DNA from: an uncultured Phycisphaerales bacterium
Lineage (GTDB): Bacteria; Planctomycetota; Phycisphaerae; Sedimentisphaerales; Anaerobacaceae
Length of the DNA: 23,434 nucleotides
NCBI GenBank assembly: GCA_937927975.1
Contig: CALEZT010000239.1
Location: 1-23,434 of the forward strand
Direction: 5' to 3'
Shown one piece after another: positions 6,789-14,006 of this stretch (positions within the stretch are counted from its first letter, which is position 1; each line of letters opens with the position of its first letter). Under the pieces are notes generated by a model. It was not told the origin of the DNA, searched no databases, and worked only from the letters and a program-made list of their open reading frames with translations. The position numbers and the translations under genes were made by a program.

Positions 6789-8414
6789 TCAATCGCACGG
6801 CTTGACCCTGGCGATCAGCCCTTCGTTCGGGCCCAAGTTGACGTACTGACTGATCTCGCAGCCGACCCGCGCCGCGTCCGTCGCCAGCACGACCTTGCCC
6901 GTCACGTCCAGATGCCGCGGAATCGCCAGCCTCGCCCGCGTCGCCCCCAGGTTCACCGCGATCAAAAAGCACGTCTCCCCCAGCTCCCGCAGAAACGCGA
7001 ACAAGTTCCCCCTCTGCCCCGCGGGCACGTACCCGCCCACCTGCAACGCCGGCTCCGCCCGCCGCAGCGCCAGCAGCCGCCGATAGAACGCCAGCATCGA
7101 ATCCGCGTCCCCCTGCTGGGCCTCCACGTTCACCCGCCCCGCGTCCTCCCCGATCGGCAGCCACGGCTCGCCCGTCGTGAACCCCGCGCCGGCCCCGCCC
7201 GTCCACTGCATCGGCGTCCGCTCGGGGTCCCGCCCGAACTTGCCCGAATCCAGCAGCCGGGCCACCGGGTCCCGCTCGCGCTCGGACGGCACCGTCCCGT
7301 TCACCATCCCGATCTCGTCCCCGCAGTAGATCGTCGGCGTCCCGCGCAGCGTCAGCAGCAGCATCGCCGCGATCTTCGCCTGCTCGGCCCCCACCCGGCT
7401 CGCCACCCGCGGCTTGTCATGATTGCCCAGCACCCAGTTCGGCCACGCGAACTCCGGCAGCGACGCCTCGTACCGGTTCACCCCCGCGAAAATCTCCACC
7501 GCCTTCCACGGCAGCACGATCAACTGAAAATTGTACGGCAGGTGCAGCCCCGCGTCCCGCTCCTGACCATAATACCCCATCAGCTCCTCGATCGGCAGAT
7601 ACATCTCCCCGATCAGCACGCGGTCCTTATACTGGTTCGCCACGTGACGCATCAGCCCGACCACCTCGTGCAACTGGGCCTGACCGCCCGAATACGCCGG
7701 GATGAACCGGTCGTACGGCGGCATCTGGCCCTTGACGTAGTCCGGGTCCAGCGGGTTGTCCCGATAGTGCTCGTCCTTGATCACGTGCCACAAGGCGTCC
7801 ACGCGGAACCCGTCCACGCCCTTTTCCAGCCAGAACCGCATCACGTCGAGCATGACCGCCTGCACCTCGGGATTCCGCCAGTTCAGGTCCGGCTGCTCCT
7901 TCAGAAAGCTGTGCAGATAGTATTGCCCGCTCGCCTCATCCCGCTCCCACGCGGACCCGCCGAAGACGCTCAGCCAGTTGTTCGGCGCCCCGCCGTCGCG
8001 TCCCGCGTCCTTCCACAAATACCAGTTGCGTTTCGGGTTGTCCCGCGAGGACCGCGACTCGACGAACCACGGATGCTGGTCCGACGTGTGGTTGGGCACG
8101 AAGTCCAGAATCAGCTTCATCCCGCGTTCATGCACGCCCGCCAGCACCCGATCGAAATCCGCCATCGTCCCGCACAACGGATGAATCGCGGTGTGATCGC
8201 TGACGTCATACCCCCAATCCGCCAAAGGCGAAGGATAGATCGGCGACAGCCAGACCGCATCGACGCCGAGGTCCTTGAGATAATCGAGCTTGCTCGAAAT
8301 CCCCGCCAGATCGCCATACCCGTCGCCATTGCTGTCCATGAACGACAGCGGATAGATCTGGTAAATCACGCCCGTCTGCCACCAAAGATGCTTCTCCGCA
8401 GGTTGCTTCAGCAT
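6789..8414 (-). CDS. GH13 alpha-glucosidase / oligo-1,6-glucosidase-type enzyme
   Basis: This 541-residue protein is of the alpha-amylase superfamily and cleaves or transfers alpha-glucosyl units of small malto- or isomalto-oligosaccharides. The TIM-barrel motifs are all present: DFVPNHT (104-110), DGFRVDA with nucleophile D206, GEMYLP with acid/base E270, and LGNHDKPR with transition-state Asp D333. QPDLNW (174-179) is the signature of the oligo-1,6-glucosidase subfamily. A beta-sandwich C-terminal domain follows from about 450. There is no signal peptide, so it should act in the cytoplasm. An AAGGAG-type ribosome site (minus strand, about 8424-8430) precedes the ATG at 8414. The exact linkage specificity cannot be read from sequence; trehalose-type or amylosucrase-type activity within GH13 is less likely. 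Confidence 0.93.
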   Translation of the reverse strand: MLKQPAEKHLWWQTGVIYQIYPLSFMDSNGDGYGDLAGISSKLDYLKDLGVDAVWLSPIYPSPLADWGYDVSDHTAIHPLCGTMADFDRVLAGVHERGMKLILDFVPNHTSDQHPWFVESRSSRDNPKRNWYLWKDAGRDGGAPNNWLSVFGGSAWERDEASGQYYLHSFLKEQPDLNWRNPEVQAVMLDVMRFWLEKGVDGFRVDALWHVIKDEHYRDNPLDPDYVKGQMPPYDRFIPAYSGGQAQLHEVVGLMRHVANQYKDRVLIGEMYLPIEELMGYYGQERDAGLHLPYNFQLIVLPWKAVEIFAGVNRYEASLPEFAWPNWVLGNHDKPRVASRVGAEQAKIAAMLLLTLRGTPTIYCGDEIGMVNGTVPSERERDPVARLLDSGKFGRDPERTPMQWTGGAGAGFTTGEPWLPIGEDAGRVNVEAQQGDADSMLAFYRRLLALRRAEPALQVGGYVPAGQRGNLFAFLRELGETCFLIAVNLGATRARLAIPRHLDVTGKVVLATDAARVGCEISQYVNLGPNEGLIARVKPCD

Positions 8415-8522
8415 GATGTCAAAGCTCCTTTATCGAAAACCAGCCGCAGGCCGGAGTCCAAATCGATTCTCGCCGAAAAAAACGAAAAAACCCGAAAAAG
8501 TGAACACTAAGAAGGAGTTTTG

Positions 8523-8662
8523 GCCACAGAGGACACAGAGATCACCGAGGAAAGAAGAGGCATAGGCAGCAAGCAGACAAGGCCCGAGAGTGCGACCGAC
8601 AGCAATCTGCCTGCCCCCTTCCCCTTTTCCTTCTTCTCTGTGTTCTCTGTGCCCTCTGTGGC
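8523..8662. repeat. Inverted pair of 'cacagag' repeats
   Basis: The 19-bp segment 8523-8541 is the reverse complement of 8644-8662 at 18 of 19 positions, leaving about 100 nt between the arms. Transcribed, it would form a long stem-loop. The same motif recurs near 8808, 12421, 13622, 13754 and 13819. Confidence 0.7.
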
Positions 8663-8851
8663 TACCCTTCTTTCGTCCCTTTTTTTTCGTTTCTTTCGGC
8701 TACAAGTCTGTGCTCTTTCGTTCGCCGACAATCCCCCATCCGAAAGCACAAGGCAGGCATTATACCACGCCCCGGCCAACCCGGATAGGGGGAGCGTGAA
8801 TGCGTGTTCACCACAGAGGCTCAGAGGACACAGAGAAGAAGATGCGAAGCA

Positions 8852-8888
8852 GAAGAACCGGTTGAACCGCGGAGGACGCCGAGGACGC
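8852..8888 (+). repeat. 37-bp repeat, copy 1
   Basis: It is identical over all 37 positions to 12545-12581 and contains the core GAGGACGCCGAGGACGC. Related copies in reverse orientation lie at 12367-12392 and 13561-13586. Confidence 0.75.
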
Positions 8889-9157
8889 AGGGGAAACAGG
8901 CTGGGGGCGGGAGGCTGGAGGCCGCAGGGGTGCACCGCGCAACACGGGCCACGAGTCACCGGTCACGAGCCACAGTCTTCAGGTACGGATTCACACGGAT
9001 GCAATGCAGGGTGCGCGGTGCCCGCCAGGAGACTCGACTCGCGCGGAGACGCCAAGGCGCAGAGAGCACGCCATCGGAGGTACGAGCGGTGCGGGATGCG
9101 CAGGGTGGGCTCTTGAGCCTACGCGTTGCCTCTGCATCCGCGGCCCGATTCTGATAC

Positions 9158-9236
9158 GATGGGGCCAGGAGTCGGACTTTCGACAGAATACGGTTGCTCG
9201 TTCAATCGGACAATGTGGTGATTTCCGCCCACGGCT
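9158..9236 (+). pseudogene. Remnant of a DUF4258-type gene (N-terminal piece)
   Basis: The frame running through 9179-9241 reads FDRIRLLVQSDNVVISAHGYDE. This resembles the first about 22 residues of DUF4258 proteins, a small family often paired with small antitoxin-like genes. No start codon stands where expected (TTC instead of ATG), and an AGGAG site lies just upstream (9167-9171). After GYDE the frame runs into the next gene and stops within 50 nt. The remaining about 70 codons of such a gene are therefore missing. The family match is from memory of conserved residues and is tentative. Confidence 0.4.
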
Positions 9237-9470
9237 ATGACGAAGGAGAAGAACCTGAAAACGCGTCGGCATACCAAGTTCATCCATGAAGGCGGCTTCG
9301 TCGCGGAGATCGAGGTCGAACTGATCGAATCGGAGGACTCCTGGGCTCCCTACCTGTCGGTGGAGGATGCCAACCGACTCGATGAAGCCCGCGAAGCTCT
9401 GCGCCGGGGCGACATCGAAGCCGCCGCCCGTTTCGGCCGGGTCTACGAACTCAAGCTCCTGGCGGGATAA
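9237..9470 (+). CDS. Small conserved hypothetical protein, possible DUF4258 partner
   Basis: This encodes 77 residues with no signal peptide or membrane segment. The sequence pattern (FIHEGGFVAEIEVELI, then PYLS, then a LDEAREALRRGDIEAAA helix and a YELKLL end) matches a widespread small protein that I recall next to DUF4258 genes. Its biochemical function is not known to me; an antitoxin-like role is only a guess from that pairing. The ATG at 9237 lies at the point where the remnant upstream gene breaks off, and the ribosome site is weak. It is followed by an IS remnant. Whether the gene is still expressed is uncertain. Confidence 0.6.
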   Translation: MTKEKNLKTRRHTKFIHEGGFVAEIEVELIESEDSWAPYLSVEDANRLDEAREALRRGDIEAAARFGRVYELKLLAG

Positions 9471-9534
9471 GAGAGGTCTTGAACCACGCAGATCACCGAG
9501 GCCACGGTGAAACGGACGAACAGACAAGGGCTGA

Positions 9535-9792
9535 GGACGCCTACCGAGAAACGTACCGGACACCGTTTCGTTCCCCAGCAGCACGAACATCATCGAGAGT
9601 TGCTTCTCGCGGGCGGGCGACCTGTGCCGCAATGTGAAGCGTTGGCGGGATGGCAACATGGCCCGACGATGGGCGGCCGGCGTCCTGCTGGAGGCCCAGA
9701 GCCGCTTCCGTCGGATCCAGGCGTACAGTCAACTGCCGCAGTTGATCAACGCGATGGCCACGCTGCTTGACAAGAAGGAGGCCGCCGCATAG
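9535..9792 (+). pseudogene. IS256/mutator-family transposase, C-terminal remnant
   Basis: The frame ending with the TAG at 9790-9792 encodes about 85 residues. They include STNIIESCFS, RNVKRWRDGNMARRW and a QAYSQLPQL end. The STN-IES motif and the helical tail after it are typical of the last part of mutator-type (IS256-like) transposases. The DDE catalytic core, some 300 residues, is absent: upstream there are stops at 9508 and 9532 and only repeat-like sequence. This is a 5'-truncated relic. The sequence after its stop (9801-9850) recurs at 7-56. Confidence 0.7.
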
Positions 9793-9800
9793 AGTGGTCG

Positions 9801-9850
9801 TCTGTTACCCGGCCGCATGCCGAATTCCCACGGCAACCGGGACAACCTCC
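9801..9850. repeat. 50-bp repeat, possible insertion-sequence end (copy 2)
   Basis: It matches 7-56 at 49 of 50 bases and follows the transposase remnant's stop codon by 8 nt. Confidence 0.6.
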
Positions 9851-10397
9851 GCTACCGAACTTGTCTGTCAAAACGCATTAGGGTACTTGGGGCCCGCCCG
9901 CGGCGGTCGGGCTGGGGACATTTGTCGCGTCGCCTTACCCTCGATCCTGTCTCTGGCCCAAGGCGACAAATCCCAGGGGGTCTGGGGACAGAGTCCCCAG
10001 CCTGTCGAATGCTATCGTGCTATCGGATCGCTCAGCGATGCTCCGAATGGCCCTGTTGCGATTCGCCTGTTAATGGGCCTTCCCCGGTTACCCTCGGGTA
10101 CTCCCCGCGAGTGGGAGAGTCCGATTGTGAAATGTGTAGGTCTGACACTGTTCGCCCCTATGGGTCTCGCGGTCGCCCGCCCGAACGCTCCAACGCTTCC
10201 ACGCATTCACACGCCTTCCCCGAGGCGGCTTCGCCCAATACACTCTCCGCGGCGGCCGCAAGGCCGACAAGACAAAACCGCCCGCCAGGCGAACGGAGGA
10301 AGCCCAAGAACTGGCCCGAGAGCTGGACCTGCCCTGGGCTCAGACGCACAAAGCCGACCCCAATCGCCGATAGAGTCCGGCCGCGTCACTGAGTTGC

Positions 10398-10428
10398 CTA
10401 AAGCGCAAACGAGGGACTGACCCCGGCG
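10398..10428 (+). repeat. Left arm of 31-bp inverted repeat flanking TIR-WD40 gene
   Basis: Its reverse complement matches 12014-12044 at 28 of 31 positions. The two arms bracket the TIR-WD40 gene, giving a unit of about 1.65 kb. The core (ggggtcag and gcccctcg-like bases) resembles ends of REP-type elements, but no transposase lies inside. Confidence 0.65.
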
Positions 10429-10583
10429 GCCCCCCCTTAACAAGTTCGTTTTCTCGGATCCGCGCATTTGCGGTTGCATTTCTGGTGGCTTGAGGTGATG
10501 ATAAGGTGACCAGAAGCAGACTGGGTACCGCCGCAAGCGGCGGTTGCAGGGCCAGATGGACGCATGGTTTAAGGCTGGAGAAA

Positions 10584-11966
10584 ATGGACGCGGAGCTCCT
10601 GTACGATGTCTTCCTGAGCCACAGTACCAAGGACAAGACGGTCGTGCGTCCGCTCGCTGAGCGGTTGCGAGCCGACGGGTTGCGGGTCTGGTTCGACGAA
10701 TGGGAGATACGGCCGGGCGATAGTATCCCAGCCAAGATCGAGGACGGGCTCGAGCACTCACATGTGCTGGTCTTCTGCATGTCTGCAAACGCATTTGGCT
10801 CGGATTGGGCCCAATTGGAGAGTCAAACTTTCCGCTTCCGTGACCCGCTGAACCGGGAACGTCACTTAATTCCGTTGCGTCTCGACGATACTCCTGCCAA
10901 GGGATCGTTAGCTCAGTTGTCTTATATCGACTGGCGCGCACAGAACTGTGAGCAAGAGTACATAAGAGTCCTTGAGGCCTGCCGGCCACCAGTCGTGCGA
11001 ACAACGCCTGAAACGCAGGTAGTGCCAAGGAAGGCTGCTGAAGAGGCGATCAAACTCGACTCCAAGCGAAGCCTGGGTCTGCATTGTCTCGCTTTCAGTA
11101 CGGACGGGAGGTTCGCCCTCTCAGGAGGAGAGGACAACATAGTGCGTCTTTGGAGTGTAGAAAAAGGGTTGTGCCTGCGTACCTTCGAAGGTCACACCGG
11201 TTGGGTGGATGGCGTAACCTGGAGTCATGACCAGGCTCACGCGTTGTCTGGGTCGCATGATCAGACCGTACGACTATGGGACCTGCAGACGGGCAACTGC
11301 CTACGCATTTTCGAAGGCCATGCCAGTGCCGTGTGGAAAGTGGTGTGTAGCGACGATTCCCGTCGTATCCTCTCCGCTGGCCACGACCAAAGCATCCGCT
11401 TGTGGGATATGGAGGAAGGACGCTGTCTTCGAGTTCTTGAAGGACATGTCGGTGGTATCGGCGCGTTGGCATGGAGCGACGGACCGAACCGGGCCCTATC
11501 CGGGGGCAGCGATCGAACTATCCGATTGTGGGATGTCCAGAGAGGAGTCGACATCCTCACGTTCAGTGGCCATACAGATGGTGTATGGTGTGTGGCTCCC
11601 AGCGCCACGTACCATCGTGTTCTCTCCAGTTCGGGAGACCACACGGTCCGGCTGTGGGACTTGGACACAGGTTCGTGCCTGCGTATTCTCAATGGGCACT
11701 CGGATGGTGTCACGAGAGTCATATGGAGCAAGAATGAGCGGTATGCCGTGTCGGGCTCACACGATAGAACAGTTCGCTTTTGGGATGTTGATTCGGGCCG
11801 TTGCCTACTTCTGCTAGAGGGGCACGCGAAAAGCATCCTCAGTATCGCATGGTGCAAGGATTCCCACAGACTGTTGTCTGGCGATAGTGGAGGCGGGATC
11901 CGGATCTGGGACCTCAGCAGCCATATCAATGATCTGAGACGCGAGCGTACCCAAAGGCGTGATTAG
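10584..11966 (+). CDS. TIR domain - WD40 repeat protein
   Basis: This 460-residue protein has an N-terminal TIR domain (about 6-135) starting YDVFLSHSTKD, with WFDEWEIRPGDSI at 36-48 and SDWAQLE at 73-79. E79 sits where TIR enzymes that cleave NAD+ carry their catalytic Glu. After a linker, seven WD40 repeats (about 164-450) with GH and RLWD signatures form a complete beta-propeller. There is no NB-ARC or NTPase domain between them. The open frame begins at a GTG at 10506, but the ATG at 10584 fits the domain start and has GGAG just upstream, though only 3 nt away. Such a layout suggests a sensor propeller coupled to an NADase-type effector, as in some antiphage systems; this is inference. 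By eye it is less GC-rich than its neighbours and is flanked by inverted repeats, consistent with transfer. Confidence 0.9.
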   Translation: MDAELLYDVFLSHSTKDKTVVRPLAERLRADGLRVWFDEWEIRPGDSIPAKIEDGLEHSHVLVFCMSANAFGSDWAQLESQTFRFRDPLNRERHLIPLRLDDTPAKGSLAQLSYIDWRAQNCEQEYIRVLEACRPPVVRTTPETQVVPRKAAEEAIKLDSKRSLGLHCLAFSTDGRFALSGGEDNIVRLWSVEKGLCLRTFEGHTGWVDGVTWSHDQAHALSGSHDQTVRLWDLQTGNCLRIFEGHASAVWKVVCSDDSRRILSAGHDQSIRLWDMEEGRCLRVLEGHVGGIGALAWSDGPNRALSGGSDRTIRLWDVQRGVDILTFSGHTDGVWCVAPSATYHRVLSSSGDHTVRLWDLDTGSCLRILNGHSDGVTRVIWSKNERYAVSGSHDRTVRFWDVDSGRCLLLLEGHAKSILSIAWCKDSHRLLSGDSGGGIRIWDLSSHINDLRRERTQRRD

Positions 11967-12013
11967 CGATACTCACTGTCGGCTGTAATTAGGGACAGAG
12001 AATTAAGAGGAAT

Positions 12014-12044
12014 CGCCGGGGTCAGGCCCTCGATTACGCTTTAG
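12014..12044 (-). repeat. Right arm of 31-bp inverted repeat flanking TIR-WD40 gene
   Basis: It pairs with 10398-10428 (28 of 31 positions) and begins 47 bp after the TIR-WD40 stop codon. Confidence 0.65.
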
Positions 12045-12366
12045 CGGGATTCTGGGTGGATTGTGACCATCAGAAGACGGATGGGTTGAGAGCCGCCTCT
12101 CGTCGCTCGGGGCGGGGCGACAGGCGTGACCGATGCCCCGTGACCCGGCCTCCGTGCTTCCTTCACCCCCTGCGTCACTGCGTCCCTGCGTGAGTCCATC
12201 TTGATTTCTCGGCGGAGGCGGTGAGCCGCAGTCGGTGGCAGGTGACCAGTGCCTCGTTTTCGGCCTTCGGCCCTCGGCGGGCAGTTCGGAATGAGCGTTC
12301 CTCTGCGGATGGTTCTGCATTGCGTGGACACCGGGAGGCGTCAGAGGTTGAAGAACCGGCTTGCCT

Positions 12367-12467
12367 CCGCGTCCTCGGCGTCCTCTGCGGTTGATGAGTT
12401 CATCGTCGGCCCCTCCTTCTCGTCTCTGTGGGCTCTGTGCCCTCTGTGGCAAGAATCGTGACCCGTG
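12367..12467 (+). repeat. 101-bp direct repeat, copy 1
   Basis: It matches 13561-13661 at 99 of 101 positions. It includes a reversed copy of the gaggacgcc repeat followed by a reversed copy of the 'cacagag' repeat. A short shared block (GCGGGCAGTTCGGAAT) lies about 75 bp upstream of this copy and directly abuts copy 2, so one copy has a deletion or insertion. Confidence 0.8.
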
Positions 12468-12544
12468 TCCTGTGGCCCGTGATCCGTATTTCGTCCTCAG
12501 GTTCCGCAGTCCCCTGGGCGTCTCGGCGTCTCTGCGCGAGACAT

Positions 12545-12581
12545 GAAGAACCGGTTGAACCGCGGAGGACGCCGAGGACGC
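12545..12581 (+). repeat. 37-bp repeat, copy 2
   Basis: It is identical to 8852-8888. Confidence 0.75.
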
Positions 12582-12737
12582 GGAGGGATCGTGTTTGACA
12601 CGGATTCAATGTGGGGTGAGTTCTTGAGCCCATGCGTTTCCTCCCCGAACGACGGGCCACGAACCAACCGCCCTCCTCTCGCCAAGCCGCCGGGCTTTTC
12701 GATTGTCTCGGGCGCCGGCAAACACTATGATGGCATT

Positions 12738-12800
12738 ATGGACGATGTATCACGGCAGTAGACCGATCGGGCACTGTACGATCTGGAAACCGCCGATGCG
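12738..12800 (+). other. Upstream part of HEPN gene with in-frame TAG
   Basis: ATG at 12738 opens a frame MDDVSRQ, then TAG (12759-12761), then TDRALYDLETADA, which leads in frame into the HEPN gene. In this HEPN family the residue at the stop is usually Trp (QW at the start of helix 1), so TGG to TAG is the simplest explanation. Confidence 0.6.
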
Positions 12801-13121
12801 ATGTTCAAGGCGGGACGTTATCTGTACGTCCTTTTCTGCTGCCAGCAAGCTGTGGAAAAGGCCTTGAAAGCCGTGATCGTCGGACAGACAAGTGAATTGC
12901 CGCCGCGAGTGCATAACCTGCTTCGACTCGCGGAGGCGGCAGGGATCGAATTGGACTGCAAGGACGTCCGGTTCCTCGGCGAACTATCGAGCTACTATAT
13001 TCAGTCCCGCTATCCTGAGGAAGTCAGGCCGGCGGGCGAGTGCGTCACTGAGACGCTTGCGCGTGAGGTCCTCGATAAGACGGAGAAAACGGTCGCATGG
13101 GTACTGTCGATACAACAGTAG
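12801..13121 (+). CDS. HEPN domain protein (toxin-type partner of MNT), possibly damaged
   Basis: From the ATG at 12801 it encodes 106 residues. The core features are typical of the HEPN family: GRYLYVLFCCQQAVEKALKA in the first helices, then LPPRVHNLLRLAEAAG, then YYIQSRYP. HEPN proteins paired with MNT nucleotidyltransferases act as toxins, often RNases, and the MNT partner neutralises them. The natural start would be the ATG at 12738, but codon 8 there is TAG. Initiation at 12801 would drop the first about 20 residues of helix 1, and I see no good ribosome site for it. The gene may therefore be a pseudogene, or may need TAG readthrough. It overlaps the MNT gene by 25 nt. Confidence 0.8.
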   Translation: MFKAGRYLYVLFCCQQAVEKALKAVIVGQTSELPPRVHNLLRLAEAAGIELDCKDVRFLGELSSYYIQSRYPEEVRPAGECVTETLAREVLDKTEKTVAWVLSIQQ

Positions 13122-13426
13122 AAGATCGGGCGTTGGCGGCTGTGGAGGTCCTTTCCGACTTGGGCGTGGTCCGAGCGGCGTATCTGTTCGGCTCGCACGT
13201 GGAAGGTACGCCCGACCGATGGAGCGACATCGACGTAGCCGTGTTCATGGAGGGAGTGGAGTCCTGGGACATCCGCCAACGGGCCCAGGCCATGGCCCTG
13301 GTCATGGAGAAGGTGGGGGCGGACGTGGAGACGCATCTGCTTCCCCTCTCGGCCCTGGACCACCCGCCGCGAGGCGGCTTCGCCCAATACATCCTCCGCC
13401 ACGGCGCCCGCATCTTCGAAGCCTGA
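13097..13426 (+). CDS. MNT-type minimal nucleotidyltransferase (antitoxin partner)
   Basis: This 109-residue protein of the DNA polymerase beta-like minimal nucleotidyltransferase family has the motif G32-S33, ten residues, then D44-x-D46 (FGS and SDIDVAVF), which binds metal and NTP. In HEPN/MNT modules this protein can add AMP to the HEPN partner and so silence it; that activity is known for the family and inferred here. A third carboxylate is not obvious to me. The ATG lies inside the end of the HEPN gene in another frame (25-nt overlap), typical of translationally coupled pairs. The order HEPN then MNT is common. The last about 10 codons contain the 30-bp stretch that also occurs at 10221-10250. 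Confidence 0.88.
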   Translation: MGTVDTTVEDRALAAVEVLSDLGVVRAAYLFGSHVEGTPDRWSDIDVAVFMEGVESWDIRQRAQAMALVMEKVGADVETHLLPLSALDHPPRGGFAQYILRHGARIFEA

Positions 13427-13560
13427 CATCCTCGGAAATGAGCAAGGGGAGAATTACAGGGGTGCGGTACTTTTTCCAGGTGGATCGGCGTAACTCAAGA
13501 GCTGGAAAGGCTTTGAGCGATAGGTGATAAGCGACGGGTCAGAGGCGGGCAGTTCGGAAT

Positions 13561-13661
13561 CCGCGTCCTCGGCGTCCTCTGCGGTTGATGAATTCATCGT
13601 CGGCCTCTCCTTCTCGTCTCTGTGGGCTCTGTGCCCTCTGTGGCAAGAATCGTGACCCGTG
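13561..13661 (+). repeat. 101-bp direct repeat, copy 2
   Basis: It is 99 of 101 identical to 12367-12467. The two copies bracket the HEPN/MNT pair, about 1.1 kb apart. Confidence 0.8.
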
Positions 13662-13753
13662 GCCCGTGGCCCGTGACCCGGAAAGATAACGCCTTACGGC
13701 GTCACTACGAACGGGTGCGGCGGGACGGCGGGTGGGAGCGTGAATGCGCGTTT

Positions 13754-13846
13754 ACCACAGAGACACAGAGTACACTGAGAATGTAGATAAAAGACGACTC
13801 ATCGCCCATTCGCACTTCTTCTCCGTGGCCTCTGGGTCTCCGTGGT
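13754..13846. repeat. Inverted pair of 'cacagag' repeats
   Basis: The 28-bp arm 13754-13781 is the reverse complement of 13819-13846 at 23 positions, with a 37-nt loop. It has the same hairpin layout as 8523-8662. Confidence 0.65.
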
Positions 13847-13875
13847 GAATCACCTGTTGTGTGGTGGGAATAGCA

Positions 13876-14006
13876 AAATTCGTGCAACATCTGAAAAGGG
13901 AAAACGGGGTTCGGGCACAATTTTTTCTATTCCTGCTGCGGCCTGTCGTTATGGCGATTTCGGGGGGTCGGCAAACGGGGTTTTTTCGACAAATTCGTGC
14001 AACATC
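13876..14006. repeat. 16-bp direct repeat upstream of HNH-AP2 gene
   Basis: AAATTCGTGCAACATC occurs at 13876-13891 and 13991-14006. The intervening 99 nt is unusually T- and G-rich for this window (runs tttttt, gggggg). A TAATAT hexamer at 14012-14017 could be a -10 box, but no -35 box is at a normal distance. Confidence 0.55.

Larger units (their letters stand above)
8415..9157. other. Repeat-filled spacer, no convincing gene
   Basis: Open frames here are low-complexity translations of intergenic repeats. The spacer contains an inverted pair of the 'cacagag' repeat (8523-8541 and 8644-8662), another copy near 8808-8835, a 37-bp repeat at 8852-8888 and a cgcagag-type stretch near 9036-9065. 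A 31-bp segment at 9102-9132 recurs imperfectly at 12613-12643 (25 of 31 identical). Confidence 0.6.
9793..10583. other. Spacer with repeat and hairpin sequences before TIR-WD40 gene
   Basis: No convincing gene is seen. It contains the second copy of the 50-bp IS-associated repeat (9801-9850), a clean hairpin CTGGGGA/TCCCCAG at 9982-10000, an inverted TTTGTCGC/GCGACAAA pair around 9920-9970, and the left 31-bp inverted repeat (10398-10428). Positions 10221-10250 match 28 of 30 bases of the MNT gene's 3' part (13370-13399), possibly a relic of a second copy. Confidence 0.5.
11967..12737. other. Repeat-filled spacer, no convincing gene
   Basis: It holds the right 31-bp inverted repeat (12014-12044), a 101-bp direct repeat (12367-12467), a cgtctctgcgcgag-type stretch (about 12511-12541), the second 37-bp repeat (12545-12581) and a 31-bp segment (12613-12643) related to 9102-9132. 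The frames that are open here are translations of these repeats. Confidence 0.6.

Noticed and set aside
6624..8510. 628-codon open frame on the plus strand opposite the GH13 gene
   Set aside because: The composition is Arg/Pro/His-rich without motifs, while the minus strand has all the GH13 catalytic motifs. It also covers repeats outside the gene.
8520..9154. Plus-strand open frames of 116 and 198 codons (8520-9116 and 8804-9154)
   Set aside because: They translate intergenic repeat elements (cacagag and gaggacgcc types), which recur in both orientations elsewhere.
9767..10420. 217-codon open frame between the IS remnant and the TIR-WD40 gene
   Set aside because: It crosses the IS-end repeat, hairpins and the MNT-like fragment in mixed frames, with no domain signal.
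12759..12761. Recoding of the HEPN TAG as selenocysteine
   Set aside because: Selenocysteine uses TGA, and the position normally holds Trp, so mutation or readthrough of TAG is more plausible.
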